Shown here one piece after another: positions 33,085-39,640 of a stretch of 39,640 nt of DNA. Both the position numbers and the translations under genes were made by a program. The notes below the pieces were generated by a model. The model worked only from the letters and a program-made list of their open reading frames with translations. It ran no database searches and was not told the DNA's origin. Source of the stretch: a virus; IMG/VR virus record IMGVR_UViG_3300004151_000018, positions 1 to 39,640 of that record; one strand, written 5' to 3'. Numbering within the stretch: position 1 is the stretch's first letter; every line of letters begins with the position of its first letter.

Positions 33085-33594
33085 TCAGTCCTTCGGGCGC
33101 GACGGCTTCATGAAAACGAGCCAGTGGGTCAGTCCCTTCCGCCCGGACGGATGACCGAAAAGTGGAGCGACAGGAGCCAAATCGAGAACTTCCCGCAGCT
33201 TCACTTGCGTCTCATTCCACTTGAAGACCAGCACGCCATGGTCATCAAGTACGCGGAAGCACTCTGCGAAGCCCTTGCGCAAGTCGTCCTGCCAGTCTTC
33301 GGACAGCTTTCCATATTTGGCTGCCAACCAGCTTTTTGGCCCGGCTTTCACCAAATGCGGGGGGTCAAACGCAACCAGCTTAAAAGTCCCGTCATTGAAA
33401 GGCAGCGCAGTAAAGTCAAGAAGCGTGTCGGGTTCGATAAGAAGCTTGCGGGTGCCGCTGGCGTTTCCATGTGAGCGGTCAGTAACGATGATGGTTTCGG
33501 AGCGACAATCTCCAAAAACAACATCCTGATTTTCTTTGTTGAGCCACATCATGCGGCTTCCGCAGCATGGGTCGAGAACGCGTTTCAGCCTCAT
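33085..33594 (-). CDS. Small SAM-dependent methyltransferase
   Basis: This 169-residue protein starts RLKRVLDPCCGSRMMWLNKE, the family opening with a motif I-like DPCCGSRMMW (8-17). It has FDPPHLVKAG (motif IV, 76-85) and a strand-rich end (HGVLVFKWNETQVKLRE, THWLVFMKPS). It is close to the small class I methyltransferases found in many phages (SAM-dependent, NPPY/DPPH type) and may modify DNA or a nucleotide. The 4-bp ATGA overlap at its start (33591-33594) joins it with the Lar-like gene. It lacks a target-recognition domain, so a partner or host-directed role is possible. Confidence 0.75.
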   Translation of the reverse strand: MRLKRVLDPCCGSRMMWLNKENQDVVFGDCRSETIIVTDRSHGNASGTRKLLIEPDTLLDFTALPFNDGTFKLVAFDPPHLVKAGPKSWLAAKYGKLSEDWQDDLRKGFAECFRVLDDHGVLVFKWNETQVKLREVLDLAPVAPLFGHPSGRKGLTHWLVFMKPSRPKD

Positions 33595-34190
33595 CGCCCG
33601 CCCTCTGCGCCCGGAGGTGCGGGGTACGGGTGATAAAACGTTGGCTGCGGCGTCAGCAGAAGGTCGTCGTCGTCCAACCAGCCTTCGACCCGGAGTTCAT
33701 CAACGTAGGCAATGCCGTAAACGCTGTTGCACGATCCTCCGGGCCATCCAACCCGCACCAGGCCTTCATCCTTGGGGGCCTCGGCAATCGACACCCACGC
33801 AGACGCGGGCGGGGCGGCATAGAGCGGCGTAACGCGCCATGCGGGCTTGCCTTCGTGCAGCGCCGCTGCTCTCCGTTCTGCGTGGTGGGAATCCTGCGTG
33901 ATGTTGCGGCCCGGGAGGATTTGGTCTTCGCACAGCCACGCGACGGGAGCCACCTGCTCCGCCGCGATCTTGGTCTCGTTGTCCTGGGGGTGGCGGCGGT
34001 TCCAGGCGGCACGGGCGGCGTCAACGCCACGACCGTCATCCTCGATGTAATCGCCATGCTCCACGACGGGGCCGCGAGCGCCGCAGTCATCGCAACGCGC
34101 TTGGTAGGCGCACAGGTCTTCGCGTTCCACGAAGATTCCCCGGTTGCCGCACATCGGGCAGGGCAGTAGAGTTATCGTGTTGTCGGCCAT
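33591..34190 (-). CDS. Lar-like zinc-ribbon protein with DUF551-like end
   Basis: This 199-residue protein begins MADNTITLLPCPMCGNRG. The N-terminal 70 residues carry two CxxC pairs (Cys11/14 and Cys33/36), followed by AAWNRRHPQ, the signature of Lar restriction-alleviation proteins. The middle (about 75-130) has a helix and strand pattern with WRVTPLYAAPP. The last 70 residues (SAWVSIAEAPKDEGLVRVGW, PQPTFYHPYPAPP) resemble DUF551. Lar in the Rac prophage weakens type I restriction. Fusion with DUF551 is seen in phage proteins, but the meaning is unknown. It sits between methyltransferases. Restriction alleviation is an inference from family and neighbours. Confidence 0.7.
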   Translation of the reverse strand: MADNTITLLPCPMCGNRGIFVEREDLCAYQARCDDCGARGPVVEHGDYIEDDGRGVDAARAAWNRRHPQDNETKIAAEQVAPVAWLCEDQILPGRNITQDSHHAERRAAALHEGKPAWRVTPLYAAPPASAWVSIAEAPKDEGLVRVGWPGGSCNSVYGIAYVDELRVEGWLDDDDLLLTPQPTFYHPYPAPPGAEGGR

Positions 34191-35338
34191 CACTGCGCTC
34201 CCTCTGAAATCGCGGCCCGACCGGCATCGGTAAGCCGAACGAACCCAACGCCCAGACAGCCGTTGACGATTGGCGCAAACCGCTGGTGCATCTCGACCAT
34301 GTCAGGCATCTCGGCCAGGACGCTCCAAATCCGGTTGCTCATCACCGGGGCAAATTCCTGTTCCGCCATGTCTTGGCCGATCAGTCCGGGGATTTGCGCC
34401 AGAAGGGCGAGCTTGTGCTTGTCGATGTCTGCAACGACACAGTTCGTCGCGACAGCTTCACCTTGACCAAGCGCCCGGTCGATCTGGGCCAGCGCCGTCA
34501 CGACACGATCAGGGGACGGAGAAGCCCCCAGCATCGCGCCGTAAATCGCCCGGTACATCCCTCCCCATTCGTGATCGCGGGGATCAGCCGGATCGGGCTG
34601 GGGCCGGTCAACACCAGCCATCAGCATGTCTTGCGTCGGTGTGATCGGAACCAGCTTCCAACCCGAAAGGGCCGCAAGCGGCGCTTCGGCCTTGATGGCG
34701 CGGTCCTTCATGGCAACGAATTCAGCCGTCCGCTCGGCCAGCTCCCGCGTCACCAAGTCGTAATCCGCTTCGAGGGCGTCCTTTAGCCGCACGATCTCCG
34801 TCGCCTGCGCTTCGGAGTGCTGTCGGATTATATCAGCAGCGCCAGCCGGGATACGGTCGAGCACATGCTCAGCGAGTTCGTCGGGGCGACCGATGGCGAG
34901 CATGACCAGACCGACCATGTCCGGATCGAGGAGTCCTTCTTCGTCGGTGTAGGGAGCAATGATCGCCACCTGCCCGCCATATGTGGCGGACGCAGCGACC
35001 GGGGCGACGCTCCACCCATGGAACCAAGCGAAGGCGGCATAGGCGGCCACGTCGATGGGGTCGCCCTTGTGGACGTAGCGCAGCAACTCGACCGCCAGTC
35101 CGTCACGCCAGCCCTTGCGCATCCAGTTGGCCGTCCAGCCATACTTGATCTCGGAGGCGCGGAGCTTCTTCGCCATCGCCTCGGCAAAGTCGCGGACCAG
35201 CGTGGCAGTGTTGGGGTGCAGGCCCTTGGGAATCTCGAAAGAGGCGAAAGCTGGATCGCCCGTCACTTTGTCGATGGTGTGGCGTGCGTCCTGGGCGTCA
35301 GTCGCCTGCGCCTGGGGGTGTTGGATGTCGTTCGTCAT
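34190..35338 (-). CDS. Protein with MazZ-type dATP/dGTP pyrophosphohydrolase domain
   Basis: This 382-residue protein has, at about 48-110, a MazG-superfamily domain of the dATP/dGTP diphosphohydrolase kind: AMAKKLRASEIKYGWTANW, then LAVELLRYVHKGDPIDVAAY and AAFAWFHGW, with the acidic residues of a metal site. A helical linker (AEHVLDRIPAGAADI, coiled coil to about 235) is followed by SGWKLVPITPTQDMLMAG and MYRAIYGAMLGASPSP, a motif found in many phage proteins near DUF551. MazZ enzymes remove dATP in phages with 2-aminoadenine DNA, but no PurZ is seen in this window. The start at 35336-35338 is used. Confidence 0.65.
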   Translation of the reverse strand: MTNDIQHPQAQATDAQDARHTIDKVTGDPAFASFEIPKGLHPNTATLVRDFAEAMAKKLRASEIKYGWTANWMRKGWRDGLAVELLRYVHKGDPIDVAAYAAFAWFHGWSVAPVAASATYGGQVAIIAPYTDEEGLLDPDMVGLVMLAIGRPDELAEHVLDRIPAGAADIIRQHSEAQATEIVRLKDALEADYDLVTRELAERTAEFVAMKDRAIKAEAPLAALSGWKLVPITPTQDMLMAGVDRPQPDPADPRDHEWGGMYRAIYGAMLGASPSPDRVVTALAQIDRALGQGEAVATNCVVADIDKHKLALLAQIPGLIGQDMAEQEFAPVMSNRIWSVLAEMPDMVEMHQRFAPIVNGCLGVGFVRLTDAGRAAISEGAQ

Positions 35339-35339
35339 G

Positions 35340-36110
35340 TCAGGACTCCCGACGCGCCAGTTCGGCGCGGATGATGGTTTCGGGCATGTGCGGTTTGGCT
35401 TTGGACGTTTCGTCCGTGTGGCGGTCCAGCAGGCCCTGGAGTTGGCCAGCGCTGAGAAGGCGCGCTTGATCTTCCCAGGCCGGGTAATCGTCCGGGCGCT
35501 CAAGGTCGCGGCGGCAGGGCGGGATGTGACGCCAGCGCGTATCCGTCTGACCATGCAGGAAGACAACCCAGGCGTAGGCGGTGGCGCTGCTCGCCTCTCG
35601 GGCCAGATACCCGCCAATCAGCGGCAGGCGTTCCGCGAACTGGGCGATCAGCGCCGGGGGGCAGTCGGCGAACAGGTTGAAGCGCTCAATCGTCTCCATC
35701 CAGGTCCCGCGCACCAGCATCGCGCAGCCCAGGCGTGACACCTGCATCGACCGGCGGACAAAATCCGTCGCCAGCCGAAACGGCGGGTTCGTGATGACCA
35801 GATCGGGCCTCACAAGCGGGGCGTCCGGCCACAGGAAATCCGACACCGGGAACCCAACGCCATAATCGTGGACGTCGCTTGCGATGACGGACCCGAAGGA
35901 CTCACGCAGCGGGCGCACCATGTGGCCACGGTTGGCGGCTGGATCCCACGCGGCCAGTTCCTCCAGAGGCGGCAGACGAAACGGCACGTCCTTTCGGTAA
36001 AGCACATGCTCGGTCAGCGCCCGCGTTCCCCAAGGAGGCGTGGGGAAGTCGTCCAAGCTGTCGCGCGCTTCGGTTCTTTGCGCCATCACGGCATGAGTGC
36101 GGTTCTGCAT
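35340..36110 (-). CDS. Adenine-type DNA methyltransferase
   Basis: This 256-residue protein starts MQNRTHAVMAQRTEARDSLD. It has DFPTPPWGTRALTEHV, DPAANRGHMVRPL (56-68, motif I-like) and ITNPPF (106-111, catalytic NPPF), the order of an N6-adenine methyltransferase with SAM-binding part first. It is of the phage DFPTPPWGTRAL type, where the partner site is not known. The C-terminus is charged, possibly for DNA contact. It is directly downstream of the cytosine methyltransferase with a 6-bp gap, and both are likely to protect phage DNA from restriction. Confidence 0.85.
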   Translation of the reverse strand: MQNRTHAVMAQRTEARDSLDDFPTPPWGTRALTEHVLYRKDVPFRLPPLEELAAWDPAANRGHMVRPLRESFGSVIASDVHDYGVGFPVSDFLWPDAPLVRPDLVITNPPFRLATDFVRRSMQVSRLGCAMLVRGTWMETIERFNLFADCPPALIAQFAERLPLIGGYLAREASSATAYAWVVFLHGQTDTRWRHIPPCRRDLERPDDYPAWEDQARLLSAGQLQGLLDRHTDETSKAKPHMPETIIRAELARRES

Positions 36111-36116
36111 CTCGGA

Positions 36117-37859
36117 TCACTCCGCCGCCATCTGGCGGTTCAGGGCGTGGACGTCGTTGGCGACCGCCAGCAGCCGGGCCATGCGCTTTGGCACGCTGTT
36201 GCCGATCAGGCGCATTTGTTCGGTTTTGGTGAGGGCGCGCTCGATCCAGACGGCGCTTCCGTCACGCCCCTTGACCTCGATCCAAATGGATTTCGGCAAC
36301 TCCAGCTCGTGGGCCGCTGCGGCTTCCGCCGGGGCCAGCATCCGCATGCGGATATCAGTCACGGCGTAGGGCTGACCCTGGATCGTCACGGTGACGACGC
36401 CGAAACGGTCGCGGGTGGACAGGGAATGCAGGGCGTCCCGGCAGTCTTGGCCGTCAGCCGACGCGCCGTAATACTTGGTCAGAAAGGCCGCGACGGCAGC
36501 GGTGTGGAACCCGCCAGCGGTCTGCGTCGGCACGGGCGCAGCAACATCCATGGCGGTCGATGTGCCGCGCAGTTCAGCCAGGTACGCCGCCGCAACTTGC
36601 TGCTGAGTTCCCGCCGTCGTCAGCGTGGACAGGGCGTCGCCTATCTCATGACCGACCAAGCCCGTGTTGTGCTGCGCCATGAAAGCAGCGACCAAGCCAA
36701 AGCGCGGCGCGCCCGCCATAATGGTTTGGATCGGCTCATCCGGCTTTTGACCGTGGCTGTTCTCGTTGAAGATCGTTAAAAACGCGCTCGCAACAGCCAT
36801 TTCCCCACCCTTTGCCGTGGTTATGGTCGGCAGGGGCTGTCTTCCGTCGCGAACGCGGGAGCCGCTTTTCGTATGGCAAAGCGGGACGATGAATGGCGCT
36901 TGCGTTTCAAGAACGAACCGCTTCAGGCCACTGGCCACCCGCTTCAACGTGGCGGGCGCCAACGGCTTCCGGCGCTCGAAGATACTCGTCATCGGCTGCG
37001 ACCAGTCGATGATGGACGCCGCCGACGCCCAGGGCAGCAACCCCAACGCCGCCGCCTCTTCGCGCGGCGCGTGGGTGCGTTCCGGCCAGCGGATTGGCTG
37101 ACCATCAAAGCGCGCGACCCCGAAATAGCGACGGCGGGCGGTCGGCACGCCGTAATCGGCGCAATTCAGGTCACGATCATCATAGGCCGCGCCAAGTTCT
37201 TTCAGATGGCTGACAAAGCGGCGAAAGGTCCGGCCCTGCCGCGCCTTGTCCCTTACGAGCTGCTGTTGCTCGCGCGGAACCCGCTCGCCCTTCGCGGCCA
37301 CGGCGCCGTCCAGCTTCAACACGCGCCCGGTCGCCTTGTCGCGCTTGGCTACCAGCGGACCCCAGCCGCGAATCTCCCGGACGTTCTCGATGAAGATCAC
37401 CGACGGTCTGGTTTTTCCGGCCCACCGGCAGACCTGCCAGGGGAGCGAGCGCACGCGGGCGGAACGCGGCGCGCCGCCCTTGGCGACCGAATGGTCCCGA
37501 CAATCCGGGCTGGCCCAGAGAACCTTGACGCGTCGACCACCCGTCGCCTGGATCGGATCGACGTCGAAGATGTCGCCGCGAATGTGCTTCGTGTGCGGGT
37601 GCAGCGCCTGGTGCGCGGCGATGGCCACCTCATCATGGTTGTTCGCCACGTTCACCGGCATGCCGGCTTCTTCCAGGCCTTGGCACGCCCCGCCCAGCCC
37701 GGCGAACAGGACCACGGTGATGGCGTCGTCCAGCGCCCACTGCTGAATTTTAGGGAGCGTGCTCGACGCAGCGCCCCGACGGCCAGCGCGATTGATCTTC
37801 ACTCCCGTCCCACGCGCCGCCATCGGCGCAGAGAAAAGGGTCTCTTGCGCGGCGATCAT
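36117..37859 (-). CDS. C5-cytosine DNA methyltransferase
   Basis: This 580-residue protein has the C5-methyltransferase motifs in order: FAGLGG (52-57, motif I), NNHDEVAI (motif II region), WASPDCRDHS with catalytic Cys120 (motif IV, here SPDC instead of the usual PPC), FIENVREIRGW (156-166, motif VI with ENV), CADYGVPTARRRYF (233-246, motif VIII) and RLIGNSVPKRMA near 555 (motif X). The long segment between VIII and X is the target-recognition part, with PIQTIMAGAPRFG and TLTTAGTQQ. It is larger than a minimal enzyme (about 330). It is the second gene of the early region and overlaps the antirepressor-like gene by 4 bp. Confidence 0.92.
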   Translation of the reverse strand: MIAAQETLFSAPMAARGTGVKINRAGRRGAASSTLPKIQQWALDDAITVVLFAGLGGACQGLEEAGMPVNVANNHDEVAIAAHQALHPHTKHIRGDIFDVDPIQATGGRRVKVLWASPDCRDHSVAKGGAPRSARVRSLPWQVCRWAGKTRPSVIFIENVREIRGWGPLVAKRDKATGRVLKLDGAVAAKGERVPREQQQLVRDKARQGRTFRRFVSHLKELGAAYDDRDLNCADYGVPTARRRYFGVARFDGQPIRWPERTHAPREEAAALGLLPWASAASIIDWSQPMTSIFERRKPLAPATLKRVASGLKRFVLETQAPFIVPLCHTKSGSRVRDGRQPLPTITTAKGGEMAVASAFLTIFNENSHGQKPDEPIQTIMAGAPRFGLVAAFMAQHNTGLVGHEIGDALSTLTTAGTQQQVAAAYLAELRGTSTAMDVAAPVPTQTAGGFHTAAVAAFLTKYYGASADGQDCRDALHSLSTRDRFGVVTVTIQGQPYAVTDIRMRMLAPAEAAAAHELELPKSIWIEVKGRDGSAVWIERALTKTEQMRLIGNSVPKRMARLLAVANDVHALNRQMAAE

Positions 37860-38662
37860 GGCCCAACCCCTTCATGGTTAGAGGCAATGGCTTTGCGAGC
37901 GGAGGCGGCTTTGGCCGGGCCTTTGTCGGTGTCCGCGTTTTTCGTGGCACCGCGCAGGATTGGGGTGATCGCCGCTTTCAGGTTCTCGCGCATCGCGACG
38001 TTGCGAATGTCGGGCGCCATCTCCCAAGCCCATTGGTCGATCAGGAAGCGTTCTTCGTCCTCCGAACCGGGTTTGTACCGACTGAGGATCGACACCCGCA
38101 GAATTTCGTTCTCGGGATTCCACAAACGACCACCGGCAAGATCGTGGGTCAGCCGATGAACCAACTCGCTCTGCAATCGGGGAATGGATGATTCGGCCAG
38201 ATAGCGGGCATGCCGCTGGATCTGTACCAGAACGTCCGGGTGAAAGATGTCGGCGGTGGTCATCGTCTGGCCACGCATCGGCAGGGCCAAGGGAGACGAG
38301 TCTTGATCGGGGACGGAAGACGCGGCGGGCTTGGTCGCGGCGTCGAACACCTCGACCATGGCGATCAACAGCTCGACGCCCGCCGGAAGATCGGTCTTAC
38401 CGCCCAGATAAAGCGCCTGCTTTTTGTTGAAGGCCATTCCTTCGCTGGGGCGGCCCCGCCCGATTTTCGACGCACGGTGCGTCGAAATTCTGCCAAACCG
38501 TTCCAGGGATTCCCGGTGACGCTCTGCAAGTTGACGCAGGTCTTGAACCTTGGCGTAACCCAAGGCTGCCGCCAGCGTCACGTCCGTAACGCGCGGCTCA
38601 TTGTCGATGATGGTGATGTCGGTGGTGGTGAGCGCGCACGCGCTCGATTGCATTGCGTCCAT
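37856..38662 (-). CDS. Antirepressor-like phage regulatory protein
   Basis: This 268-residue protein, the first of the early region, begins MDAMQSSACALTTTDITIID. Residues about 15-110 have the pattern DNEPRVTDVTLAAALGYAK, LRQLAERHRESLERFG, GRPSEGMAFNKKQALYLGGK and AMVEVFDAA, typical of the N-terminal DNA-binding domain of phage antirepressors and Rha-like proteins. The C-terminal part is helical with EDEERFLIDQWAWEMAPDI and a Lys/Ala-rich end. The ATG at 38660-38662 is chosen for its GGAGG about 9 nt upstream; the frame stays open far upstream through non-coding sequence. It probably regulates lysis-lysogeny or the host, but no partner repressor is visible. Confidence 0.7.
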   Translation of the reverse strand: MDAMQSSACALTTTDITIIDNEPRVTDVTLAAALGYAKVQDLRQLAERHRESLERFGRISTHRASKIGRGRPSEGMAFNKKQALYLGGKTDLPAGVELLIAMVEVFDAATKPAASSVPDQDSSPLALPMRGQTMTTADIFHPDVLVQIQRHARYLAESSIPRLQSELVHRLTHDLAGGRLWNPENEILRVSILSRYKPGSEDEERFLIDQWAWEMAPDIRNVAMRENLKAAITPILRGATKNADTDKGPAKAASARKAIASNHEGVGP

Positions 38663-38762
38663 GACGCAAGCCTCCTCTGACGGCATTGCCGACGCAGGGA
38701 GGCTTTTCATGACCGCCCTGGCGCCGGGGGCTGAAAACCTGTCAGAGGCAGGCCGGAATGTT

Positions 38763-38803
38763 CCCCTTGCGGGTATTGTATTATCCGACCCCCGGCAAAG
38801 GGG
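38763..38803 (-). promoter_or_regulatory. Candidate early promoter with operator-like inverted repeat
   Basis: CCCCTTGC at 38763-38770 and GCAAAGGGG at 38795-38803 form an inverted repeat. Between them, on the minus strand, is GGATAATACAATACC, with TACAAT or GATAAT as a possible -10 for the leftward early operon, about 100 bp before its first start codon. No good -35 is visible. A repressor or activator site is a reasonable reading; this is low certainty. Confidence 0.4.
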
Positions 38804-38959
38804 ATGCGCCGGACGGAATCCGGGCATGAAAATAGCCGCATCGCACGAGTGCGCGGGCGGCATGCCGCTCTGAAGAGTTTTCAAGCTCCAAGACGGAGAC
38901 TGCTCCACAGAAACAGCGGTTGTCAAGACGGTGATGGCGGCGCCTTCCCAATCCCCCGG

Positions 38960-39020
38960 GAATTTATCGTACCCCCGGAAAAAGGCTTGGCACGGTTGTT
39001 TCTCGGGGGTACGATAATTC
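38960..39020. promoter_or_regulatory. Long inverted repeat at the brnTA promoter, probable operator
   Basis: GAATTTATCGTACCCCCG (38960-38977) and CGGGGGTACGATAATTC (39004-39020) are reverse complements apart from one extra T, separated by 26 bp. The right arm covers the -10 of the brnT promoter. BrnA and similar antitoxins repress their own operon, so the arms are good candidates for BrnA-BrnT binding. Confidence 0.7.
38987..39015 (+). promoter_or_regulatory. Sigma70-type promoter of brnT-brnA
   Basis: TTGGCA (38987-38992), 17 bp, TACGAT (39010-39015) is a near-consensus promoter. Transcription would start about 39022, at or next to the ATG at 39023, so the message may be leaderless or almost so; there is no Shine-Dalgarno. 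Confidence 0.75.
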
Positions 39021-39022
39021 TC

Positions 39023-39283
39023 ATGAAGATCACGTTCGATCCCGCCAAGCGCGACAAGACCCTGACCGAACGCGGCATTGACTTCGCCGACGCGGCAGAC
39101 GTGTTCATCGGCCCGACGTTGGATCGACCGGATGATCGTTTCGATTACGGTGAAACCCGCATCGTCACGGTCGGACATCTGCGCGGTCGGATGATGGTGA
39201 TCGTGTGGACGCCGCGCGGCGATGCGCGGCACATCATTTCGATGAGGAAAGCCAATGACCGAGAGCAAGCGCGCTTTGGGTAG
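39023..39283 (+). CDS. brnT: BrnT toxin (DUF497), ribonuclease of a type II toxin-antitoxin pair
   Basis: This 86-residue protein starts MKITFDPAKRDKTLTERGID. The family order is clear: FDPAKR.KTL.ERGIDF, ADAADVF, FDYGETRIVTVGHLRGR, VIVWTPRGD and HIISMRKANDRE, ending just after. BrnT has a RelE-like fold and cleaves RNA to stop translation. Its length and its overlap of 29 bp with brnA match known pairs. The ATG at 39023 lies at the predicted transcription start. The gene is on the plus strand, unlike the phage genes, and could be a phage accessory gene or the host side of an insertion. Confidence 0.92.
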   Translation: MKITFDPAKRDKTLTERGIDFADAADVFIGPTLDRPDDRFDYGETRIVTVGHLRGRMMVIVWTPRGDARHIISMRKANDREQARFG

Positions 39284-39545
39284 CGACCTGGAAAAGGTCG
39301 ATTCCCATGTCATCCAGCCCGAGGAATACGATGAAATTCCCGAGCTGACGGCGGAATGGTTCGTACAGGCGCAACCGCACATCGGCGGGAAGCCTGCGCG
39401 TCGCGGTCGCCCGCCATCCGACAGCACGAAGGAAGCCATCAAGCTGCGCCTGGACGCCGATGTGGTGAAGCACTTCCGTGAAACCGGGCCGGGCTGGCAA
39501 ACCCGCATCAACGAAACCCTGCGCCGCGCCGCCGGTCTGCCGTGA
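39255..39545 (+). CDS. brnA: BrnA antitoxin
   Basis: This 96-residue protein begins MTESKRALGSDLEKVDSHVI and has QPEEYDEIPELTAEWF, the usual BrnA N-terminal toxin-binding region. It then has a basic linker GGKPARRGRPPSDS, and a ribbon-helix-helix end: AIKLRLDADVVKHFRETGP and WQTRINETLRRA. BrnA neutralises BrnT and represses the operon. It overlaps brnT by 29 bp and follows the family order (toxin first). The end is 23 bp before a higA-like start. Confidence 0.92.
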   Translation: MTESKRALGSDLEKVDSHVIQPEEYDEIPELTAEWFVQAQPHIGGKPARRGRPPSDSTKEAIKLRLDADVVKHFRETGPGWQTRINETLRRAAGLP

Positions 39546-39568
39546 CGATGGTGAGGGAACGTACCACC

Positions 39569-39640
39569 ATGATCGGCCCCAACCCGCCCGTGCATCCGGG
39601 CGAAATCCTGCGGGAAGAGTTCCTGATTCCCTTGGGCTTG
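39569..39640 (+). CDS. higA: HigA-like antitoxin, partial at the right edge
   Basis: Only 24 codons are in the window: MIGPNPPVHPGEILREEFLI and onwards to PLGL. P-x-HPGE-x-LREEFL-x-PLGL is the family start of HigA/VapI antitoxins, XRE-type helix-turn-helix proteins. An ATG at 39548 in the same frame gives 7 more residues. It is 23 bp after brnA, in the same direction, with no HigB gene in front. HigB may lie past the edge, or HigA may be alone. The identity is good; the gene's end and partner are not visible. Confidence 0.8.
   Translation, partial: MIGPNPPVHPGEILREEFLIPLGL

Larger units (their letters stand above)
38663..39022. other. Non-coding 360-bp control region between two divergent units
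   Basis: This is the only long gap in the window without a gene. It separates the leftward early operon from the rightward brnTA unit. It holds two sets of inverted repeats, at 38763-38803 and 38960-39020, plus a strong rightward promoter. Between them (about 38804-38959) I see no gene or clear signal. Confidence 0.6.

Noticed and set aside
38663-39595. The long upstream continuation of the antirepressor-like frame across the non-coding region and brnTA
   Set aside because: It would run antisense through brnT and brnA and across their promoter; the ATG at 38660-38662 with GGAGG upstream is a better start.
1-39640. tRNA genes, rRNA, insertion sequences or integron parts
   Set aside because: I looked for cloverleaf-type sequence, transposase motifs and terminal repeats and found nothing convincing; a tRNAscan and IS search would be needed to exclude weak cases.

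Overview
This window is almost the whole of a lambda-like (siphophage) genome, either a prophage or a phage of an alphaproteobacterium. The DNA is GC-rich (about 65%). A GapR/DUF2312 nucleoid protein, a DUF6456-like protein and BrnT/BrnA point to Alphaproteobacteria, probably Rhodospirillales; this is an inference, since no host gene gives the genus. Nearly all genes lie on the minus strand, so the text below follows the direction of transcription, from high to low coordinates.

Early region (38,662 down to about 27,785). It opens with an antirepressor-like protein, a C5-cytosine methyltransferase, an adenine-type methyltransferase with an NPPF motif, a MazZ-type dATP/dGTP pyrophosphohydrolase-domain protein, a Lar-like zinc-ribbon protein, a second small methyltransferase, a DUF1064 nuclease-like protein, a GapR homologue with an extra tail, and an AAA+ ATPase. 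Next come two small genes and an O-like replication initiator whose own coding sequence carries an array of 22-bp iterons followed by an A+T-rich stretch, the same layout as lambda ori inside gene O. A DUF6456-like gene sits where lambda has Q. Behind it is a short gap with promoter-like sequence and a strong terminator.

Late region (27,668 down to 1). The order is small genes, a putative holin, HNH nuclease, TerS, TerL, portal, S78 prohead protease, HK97-fold major capsid, connector and head-completion proteins, tail terminator, tail tube, and a G/GT pair of tail chaperones with a canonical -1 slippery heptamer. A 2,858-residue tape measure with an internal lytic transglycosylase domain follows, then tail-tip proteins, a fibre-assembly-like protein and the first codons of a further gene, perhaps a lysin. 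Stops and starts overlap or nearly touch almost throughout, so translation is probably coupled. The few gaps of 65 bp or more mostly hold hairpins; four look like intrinsic terminators placed 15-28 nt upstream of the next start codon.

Right edge. After a non-coding stretch with two large inverted repeats, the plus strand carries brnT, brnA and the start of a higA-like gene. No integrase, excisionase, CI-like repressor, tRNA, att site, CRISPR or insertion sequence is visible.

The points most worth follow-up are the intragenic iteron origin, the GGGAAAC frameshift, and the set of gene-proximal terminators together with a possible Q-like regulator. All calls come from reading the sequence alone; no database search was run.
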